Shown in pieces: positions 58,977-64,000 of a stretch of 64,000 bases of DNA. The notes below the pieces were generated by a model that saw only the letters and a program-made list of their open reading frames with translations, made no database searches and had not been told where the DNA came from. The stretch is from Thraustochytrium sp. TN22. Its lineage: Eukaryota; Sar; Bigyra; Thraustochytrida; Thraustochytriidae. Where the stretch lies: positions 62,001-126,000 of the forward strand of contig JABLUY010000082.1 of NCBI GenBank assembly GCA_013306675.1, in the 5' to 3' direction. A program made the translations under genes and the position numbers. How positions within the stretch are numbered: position 1 is the stretch's first letter; each line of letters starts with the position of its first letter.

Positions 58977-59336
58977 GGCGAACAACATCCAGCGGCAGCA
59001 GCCCGGCCAGGAGGAGCTGGAGCTGCACGAGGGGCGCGGCGGCGCGCGCGCGCGGGCGGCGGCGGCGGCGGAGGAGGAGGAGAGCGGGAGCTGGCTGGCT
59101 CACGTGTACGTGAGCGGCGCCGCAAACTGGTCGGGGCGGAGGACGCAGGCCGGAGGCCTCGACCGCGGCGGTTGACGGTGGGCCGTGACGCTCTCGCGCT
59201 GCTCGCGCCCGTGGCGGCGCGCAGACGTGTGAGGCAGCGTGAGCTGCACGACGTGAGCTGTGAGCTGAGCTGAGGCCGCAGGCAGGAAGACTCTCTTGTC
59301 GCGGCGGTGCACGGCCCTGCCCCGGTCGCTCTCGAA
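58217..59336. promoter_or_regulatory. divergent promoter region, WW/SPIN90-like and Spt6 genes
   Basis: About 1.1 kb between the two start codons, strongly GC-rich, with a (GGC)n tract near 58946-58976. No gene was recognised; frames here are Arg/Ala-rich. Both promoters must lie in it. Confidence 0.45.
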
Positions 59337-62300
59337 ATGTCGGACGCCGAGGAGAGCGGCAGCGGCGGCGGCGCCGCGGCCGGCGGCAAGGAGCAGTCGG
59401 AGCGCAAGGCGGAGGATGCCAAGAGCGAGTCGGGCTCGAACAGCGGCAGCGGCAGCAGCGGGTCGAGCGACGGCTCGTCGTCGTCGGAGGATGAGGGCGG
59501 CAAGGAGAGCAAGCAAGAGCGGCGGCTGAAGAAGCAAAAGACCAAGGCTGCCAAGCCTCCGGCAAAGAAAAAGGGCAAGAAGAAGGTGCTGCAGGAGGGC
59601 GGCGGCGCCGGGTTCTTGGACGACGAGGCCGAGGAGAGCGACCAGGACAAGCGCGATTCGGACGACGACCAGGACGATAAGGACAAGAACGAGTACGAGC
59701 GCGACGGCTTCGTGGTGTCGGACGAGGGCGAGGACGACGAGGAGTCCGGGTCCGACTCAGACTCGGACTCGGACTCAGATTCCGACTCGGACTCGGACTC
59801 CGACGGCGGCGAGGGCGGCGAGCCCAAGAAGCGCAAGCAGTCGAAGAAGAAGCTGCGCAAGGGCGGGCGCAAGAAGCGCAAGGTGACGCAGGACGACCTG
59901 GACCTGGTCCGCGAGAACGAGCTGCGGAACGGCGCGACATCGCTGGGCGCCGAGCAAGAGTCGCGCTTCTTCAGCGGCGAGGCGGAGCCGGAGCGCGATG
60001 ACGCGGGCGAGTACGAGAGCTCGGAGGACGACTTCATCGTGGACGATGACATGGAGGACGAGGAGGCGGAGCAGCGGCGGCGGCGCAAGAAGAAGAAGAA
60101 GTCGAGCAAGCTCTCGGGCGAGGAGCAGGCGCGGCGCGAGCAGGATCAGATCTTCACAGACCTCTTCGACTTCCGCAACGAGTTCGAGACGGGCGACATC
60201 GGCGAGGACCGCGAGATGGAGTACGGCGACGTGGAGCAGCAGCGCGAGCGGCAGAAGCGCAAGCAGCGCAAGCGGCAGATGGAAGAGATGTTCGACTTTG
60301 CGTCGCGCGCCGAGAACTACATGCTGGAGGAGGATGAGATCGTACGCAAGACGGACCTGCCGGAGCGGCTGCAGCTCCTGGAGCGCACCTTGGGACTGAA
60401 GCGGTCCGCCCGTTTCGGCGGCGAGTTCTTCTTGCGAAGCACCGAGGAGCTGAGCGGGGCACAGGGCGAGGCGCGCGCCCAGGAGGGCTACGGCGACGAC
60501 GAGATGATGCTGGGCAGCGCGTCGCTGGGCGCCGCGGCGGCCGTGGCCACCTCGGCCGGCGGCAACAGCACGATGGAGCAGCGCGCGGCGCAAGCCAGCT
60601 GGGTGTACGCGCACCTCAACGAGCTGTACGTGCGCCGGTACGGGATGGAGCTGCCGCTTCCCCTGGAGCAGCTGCGCGACCCGATCCGCAAGGCGCTCGA
60701 GCACATGCAGCACGACGCCTTCGAGGTGCCGTACATCTTCCTGTACTGCGCGGCGGACATTGCGCCGCTGACGCTGGAGGACCTGTGGAGCATCTTCGAC
60801 CTGGGGCTCAAGTACGCGCGGACGCTGGACCGACGGGACTTGCTGTGTAAGCTAGTACGCCGGGCCGTGCCCGAGACCGTCCCGGACGAGGAGGCGGCAG
60901 CCGCGACGGCCGGCCCTGGCGGCCGCCCGTACCGCGACGCGCTCCTGGACCGTATTCGGCGCCTGCGCGGCCTGGACCTGAGCGTGCAGAGGCTGGCGGA
61001 GATCCAGTCCTTCATCATTTACAACTTTGGCGACGGTCACGTGGAGGGCATCAGCCAGGCCGAGCGCCGCGCACGCAAGAAGCGCCTGCGCGAGGTACTG
61101 CGCCAGAAGCGCGCAGAGCAGCGCAAGGCCAAGCAGGCGCAGGCCGCCGCCGGGGTGGACGGCGAGATCGACGCCCTCTTCGAGGGCGAGGATGACGAGG
61201 ACGACAAGGACTATGTGCCGGGCGGTGAAGCGGCCGAAGCCGACGCCGAGGGCGCCGGGGCCGCCGCCGGGGCCGCCGCCCCGGCGGCTGAGGGCGAGGG
61301 CGGCGAGGGCACCGGCGGGGTGGAGGGTGCCGACGCAGCTGCGGGCGGTGCCGACGCGGCCGCTGGCGGCGGCGCCGGTGCAGGCGCTGGCGTAGGCGAC
61401 GAGCTGGTGGTGGCCGGCTCCGGCGGGGCGGCCGCGCGCGGCGCTGGCCGGGCTGCGACCAACGGGCGCGCTGGCGGCGGTGACACGCCGAGCATCGACG
61501 ACCTGAGCGACGACGAGGACCTGAGCCTGAGCGACGATGAGGACGAGGACGACGACCTGGAATTTAACCAGAGCCGCATGGAGGACGACGACGTGTCGGA
61601 GCAGAAGCACGACGAGATGATGCGGCAGGAGCTGCAGGCGCAGCAGGAGCAGGCGCGGCGCATCAAGGAGCGGCGCGAGAAGCGCGCCGAGCGGAGGCGA
61701 CAGCAGCGCAATAACATCAAGCGCAAGACGGCCGGGCGGCAGGGCCAGCGCGCACGCAAGGAGTCGCTGGGCCTGACCCGGTTCTGCGAGATGATCGGCA
61801 ATGCGTTGCGCTTCGGCGCGTGCGTGGAGGAGCGGCAAGTGCTGTGGCGGGCGCCGCAGCCTGTGGACGATGCCGAGTCGCCCGAGGTCCTGGCGGCCGT
61901 GGCCGTGAGTGAGGAGCTGCGGTCCGAGGAGTCTGTGGAGGCTGCCGCGGTGCAGCTGATGGCGTACGAGCTTTCGACGGAGCCGCGCGTCCTCGAGTAC
62001 CTGCGCACGCTGTACCGCGAGCACGGCAAGGTGCGCACGCGGCTGACGGTCAAGGGCCGCGGGCAGATCGCGTCGAACCCGCTGAGCGAGTACTACCAGG
62101 TGGCCGGCCTGAACTGCAAGCCGTTTCAAAACTTTCTTGGCCACGAGGCGGCGGCCGGCACCGCCATGGACGTGGATGCCGGCGGCGCCCCAGGCGGCGC
62201 GCTGGGCCCGGACGGCTACCCGATGGCGCCGCCGGCGCCGATGCGGCCAGGCCAGGGCGACGAAGCGCGGCAGCCAGACCACGAGACGCAAGCGCTGCTG

Positions 62301-64000
62301 ATCTTGAACGCAGAGAAGGAGCACTTGCTGACCAAGAGCGTGAACCGCGCGGAGCTGACGTACAAGATGCTGGCGACGCTGAGCCAGTACCTCTTGTCGG
62401 AGGATGGCGCACAGTCGGTGCGCGATGGGATGCGGCTGGGCGAGGAGCCGCGGTCAAACGACGATACGCAGACGCTCGAGCTGCCGCAGAAGGATGTCTT
62501 TCGCCCGTGGGATCGCGTGCGCTTTGACACGCTGGTGCGCGGCATCACCAAGCATATGCTCAAGTTCGTGGAGCAGAGCATGTTCCAGGAGCTGGCGGAC
62601 CGCGCGCGCGACTTTATCGCGCGCAAGAGCGCCGAGTCGCTGTGGCGTGAGGTGACGACGGCGCCGCTGAGCTTCCCGATGGAGCACGCGGTGGTGAAGA
62701 TCCCCAAGGACCGCTACGTGTCGTCCACTGGGCTGCGCGTGATGGCCGTCTACCTAACGGACGAGCGTAAGGTGACCAACTACGCGGTGGTGGTGGACGG
62801 CGAGGGCACGATGCTGGACTTTGCGCGGCTGCCGTCCATCGTGCAGCGGTCCACGGTGGAGCAGGCGCTGCGGCAGCTGCGTGACACACACCTGCCGCAC
62901 TATGTGCTGCTGAACGCGAGCGCCGGCATGCGCATGCGCGGTATGCTGATCGGCATGGAGCGTGAGGCGCAGGAGAAGGCGGAGCGCGCGCGCTCGATGC
63001 GCGACCTTCTGGACATGATGGATACGGACATGACCGCGGCGACGGAGCGCGACGCAGCCGAGGAGAACTCGGACGGCCTCTTCATCCCGCTGCTCGTGGA
63101 CGACGCCTTCGCGGGCGCCGTGGGCGCCTCGTCGCGGCGCACCAAGGAGACCCCGGAGACAGACCTCTATCTGCGGCGCGCCGTAGCCATGGCGCGCTAC
63201 GTGCTGAACCCGCTGCAGGAGGTGTGCGCGCTGTGGACCGACGTGACCCGCGCCGACGTCTCGCAGTACGAGCGCAGCGAGATGTTCGCGCTAGAGCTGC
63301 ACCCGATGCAGGGCCAGGTGGCGCCGCTCTCCTTTCTGCGTCAGCTGGAGCGCGTCCTGGTGAGCGCCACGGCGTGCTGCGGCGTGGACGTCAACTACGT
63401 GGTGCGCAACGCGCACGCGCGCACGGTGGTGCCCTTCGTGCCGGGCCTCGGCTTTCGCAAGGCCAAGGCGCTCATGGAGAGCTTGGAGCGCCGGTCGCAG
63501 CTCATCACCTCGCGCGACGTGATTGCCAGCTGGCTGCGCAAGCACAGCGTCAAGGCGGGCGCGGCGCTGCCCGACGTGGATGACGACGAAGCGGTGCAGG
63601 ACGACAACGAGGACGAGGACACGGCGCGCGCGGCGCTGTACCTGGTCCCGAACGGGTCCAGCGCCGCGGACCGCCGCCTCGTGGTCTTCATGAACGCGGC
63701 GGGCTTTCTGCGCATCGGCTTCGACGCCAACATGAGCTCCGAGGCGCGCCACATCGACGATGACGCCGGCGCGGTGGAGGCCAACCCGTTCGACGCCACG
63801 CGCGTGCACCCGGCGGACCGCCCGCTCGAGGCGCGCCTGCTCTGGGCCGTGCGCCGCGGCATGGACAGCCAGTGCCCCGAGGTGGATGGCCACGACGGCA
63901 AGATGGACCCCGAGGTGCTGGAGCTGGCGCGCCGCACCATGCTCAAGTCGCAGAAGCGCCTCCTCAAGCAGCTCGGCGAGGACCCGTTCTGGCTCGCCAA
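59337..64000 (+). CDS. SPT6: transcription elongation factor Spt6 (partial, runs off right edge)
   Basis: About 1554 codons to the window edge. The N-terminal ~280 residues are highly acidic with a long Ser-Asp repeat, as in all Spt6 proteins, and include FIVDDDMEDEE. A helical core follows (IFTDLFDFRNEFETGD; RKTDLPERLQLLE). Residues ~601-741 form a Gly/Ala/Asp/Glu-rich insert. The HTH part (SLGLTRFCEMIGNALRFG), the YqgF-like fold (about 1131, LRVMAVYLTDERKVTNYAVV), the DLYLRRAVAMARYVLNPL segment and the helix-hairpin-helix region (FVPGLGFRKAKALMESL near 1368, FMNAAGFLRIGF near 1451) follow in Spt6 order. It is a histone chaperone acting with RNA polymerase II. The SH2 pair should lie beyond the window. 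Confidence 0.95.
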   Translation, partial: MSDAEESGSGGGAAAGGKEQSERKAEDAKSESGSNSGSGSSGSSDGSSSSEDEGGKESKQERRLKKQKTKAAKPPAKKKGKKKVLQEGGGAGFLDDEAEESDQDKRDSDDDQDDKDKNEYERDGFVVSDEGEDDEESGSDSDSDSDSDSDSDSDSDGGEGGEPKKRKQSKKKLRKGGRKKRKVTQDDLDLVRENELRNGATSLGAEQESRFFSGEAEPERDDAGEYESSEDDFIVDDDMEDEEAEQRRRRKKKKKSSKLSGEEQARREQDQIFTDLFDFRNEFETGDIGEDREMEYGDVEQQRERQKRKQRKRQMEEMFDFASRAENYMLEEDEIVRKTDLPERLQLLERTLGLKRSARFGGEFFLRSTEELSGAQGEARAQEGYGDDEMMLGSASLGAAAAVATSAGGNSTMEQRAAQASWVYAHLNELYVRRYGMELPLPLEQLRDPIRKALEHMQHDAFEVPYIFLYCAADIAPLTLEDLWSIFDLGLKYARTLDRRDLLCKLVRRAVPETVPDEEAAAATAGPGGRPYRDALLDRIRRLRGLDLSVQRLAEIQSFIIYNFGDGHVEGISQAERRARKKRLREVLRQKRAEQRKAKQAQAAAGVDGEIDALFEGEDDEDDKDYVPGGEAAEADAEGAGAAAGAAAPAAEGEGGEGTGGVEGADAAAGGADAAAGGGAGAGAGVGDELVVAGSGGAAARGAGRAATNGRAGGGDTPSIDDLSDDEDLSLSDDEDEDDDLEFNQSRMEDDDVSEQKHDEMMRQELQAQQEQARRIKERREKRAERRRQQRNNIKRKTAGRQGQRARKESLGLTRFCEMIGNALRFGACVEERQVLWRAPQPVDDAESPEVLAAVAVSEELRSEESVEAAAVQLMAYELSTEPRVLEYLRTLYREHGKVRTRLTVKGRGQIASNPLSEYYQVAGLNCKPFQNFLGHEAAAGTAMDVDAGGAPGGALGPDGYPMAPPAPMRPGQGDEARQPDHETQALLILNAEKEHLLTKSVNRAELTYKMLATLSQYLLSEDGAQSVRDGMRLGEEPRSNDDTQTLELPQKDVFRPWDRVRFDTLVRGITKHMLKFVEQSMFQELADRARDFIARKSAESLWREVTTAPLSFPMEHAVVKIPKDRYVSSTGLRVMAVYLTDERKVTNYAVVVDGEGTMLDFARLPSIVQRSTVEQALRQLRDTHLPHYVLLNASAGMRMRGMLIGMEREAQEKAERARSMRDLLDMMDTDMTAATERDAAEENSDGLFIPLLVDDAFAGAVGASSRRTKETPETDLYLRRAVAMARYVLNPLQEVCALWTDVTRADVSQYERSEMFALELHPMQGQVAPLSFLRQLERVLVSATACCGVDVNYVVRNAHARTVVPFVPGLGFRKAKALMESLERRSQLITSRDVIASWLRKHSVKAGAALPDVDDDEAVQDDNEDEDTARAALYLVPNGSSAADRRLVVFMNAAGFLRIGFDANMSSEARHIDDDAGAVEANPFDATRVHPADRPLEARLLWAVRRGMDSQCPEVDGHDGKMDPEVLELARRTMLKSQKRLLKQLGEDPFWLA

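Noticed and set aside
60852-62324. 490-codon minus-strand frame
   Set aside because: Antisense shadow of Spt6, rich in Leu/Arg/His/Val, with no domain.

Overview
The window looks like nuclear DNA of a GC-rich, intron-poor unicellular eukaryote. Almost every recognisable gene is a single open frame from a plausible ATG to a stop. The families are eukaryotic: Spt6, an OTU deubiquitinase, two DHHC palmitoyltransferases, a tubulin-tyrosine-ligase-like protein, a SPIN90/Ldb17-like Arp2/3 regulator and a FANCE-like protein. Kdo-8-phosphate synthase, homopolymeric Gln/Asp/Ser tracts, large Cys-rich secreted proteins and the lack of introns would suit a heterotrophic stramenopile such as a thraustochytrid. 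That placement is inference; no rRNA or other taxonomic marker was seen.

Layout. 1-11 kb: the 5' part of a secreted kelch protein (-), a KdsA-type Kdo8P synthase (+), an RDM1-like RRM protein (-), a hydrophilic 206-aa protein (-), and three tandem crotonase paralogues (+). 11.2-12.6 kb: a protein kinase (-). 12.65-19.28 kb: a 6.6-kb stretch with no supportable gene, rich in short tandem repeats and holding a perfect 20-bp hairpin. 19.3-30 kb: a secreted degenerate-M11-like protein (+), an N-myristoylation-type HAD nucleotidase/UMP-CMP kinase fusion (+), DHHC enzyme 1 (+) and a patatin-like phospholipase (-). 30.7-38 kb: a membrane-anchored TTL-like protein (+), a small membrane protein with a partial tandem copy of its 3' end (+), and a divergent pair of OTU deubiquitinase (-) and FANCE-like protein (+). 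38.7-46.4 kb: one 2544-codon gene for a type I membrane protein with PAN-like, Cys-rich and two C-type-lectin-like modules. 46.5-47.7 kb: a higher-order tandem array (100+126+93 = 319 bp). 47.8-64 kb: DHHC enzyme 2 (+), a small two-TM Cys-rich protein (+), a GT4-like glycosyltransferase (+), an alpha/beta hydrolase (-), a relic of a DDE transposase (+), a WW-WW-SPIN90-like protein (-) and Spt6 (+, running off the right edge).

The genes do not form one pathway, but some themes recur. Lipid and membrane biology is represented by the isomerase-like crotonases, the patatin, two palmitoyltransferases and two proteins with N-myristoylation-type starts. The cell surface is represented by the kelch protein, the M11-like protein, the giant lectin-like protein, the glycosyltransferase and Kdo synthesis. 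DNA repair and transcription are represented by RDM1-like, FANCE-like and Spt6. The most unusual items are the nucleotidase-kinase fusion, the 319-bp higher-order array carrying bZIP-type motifs, the giant lectin-like receptor and the TTL domain behind a membrane anchor. Family calls rest on reading motifs by eye; no database search was run.
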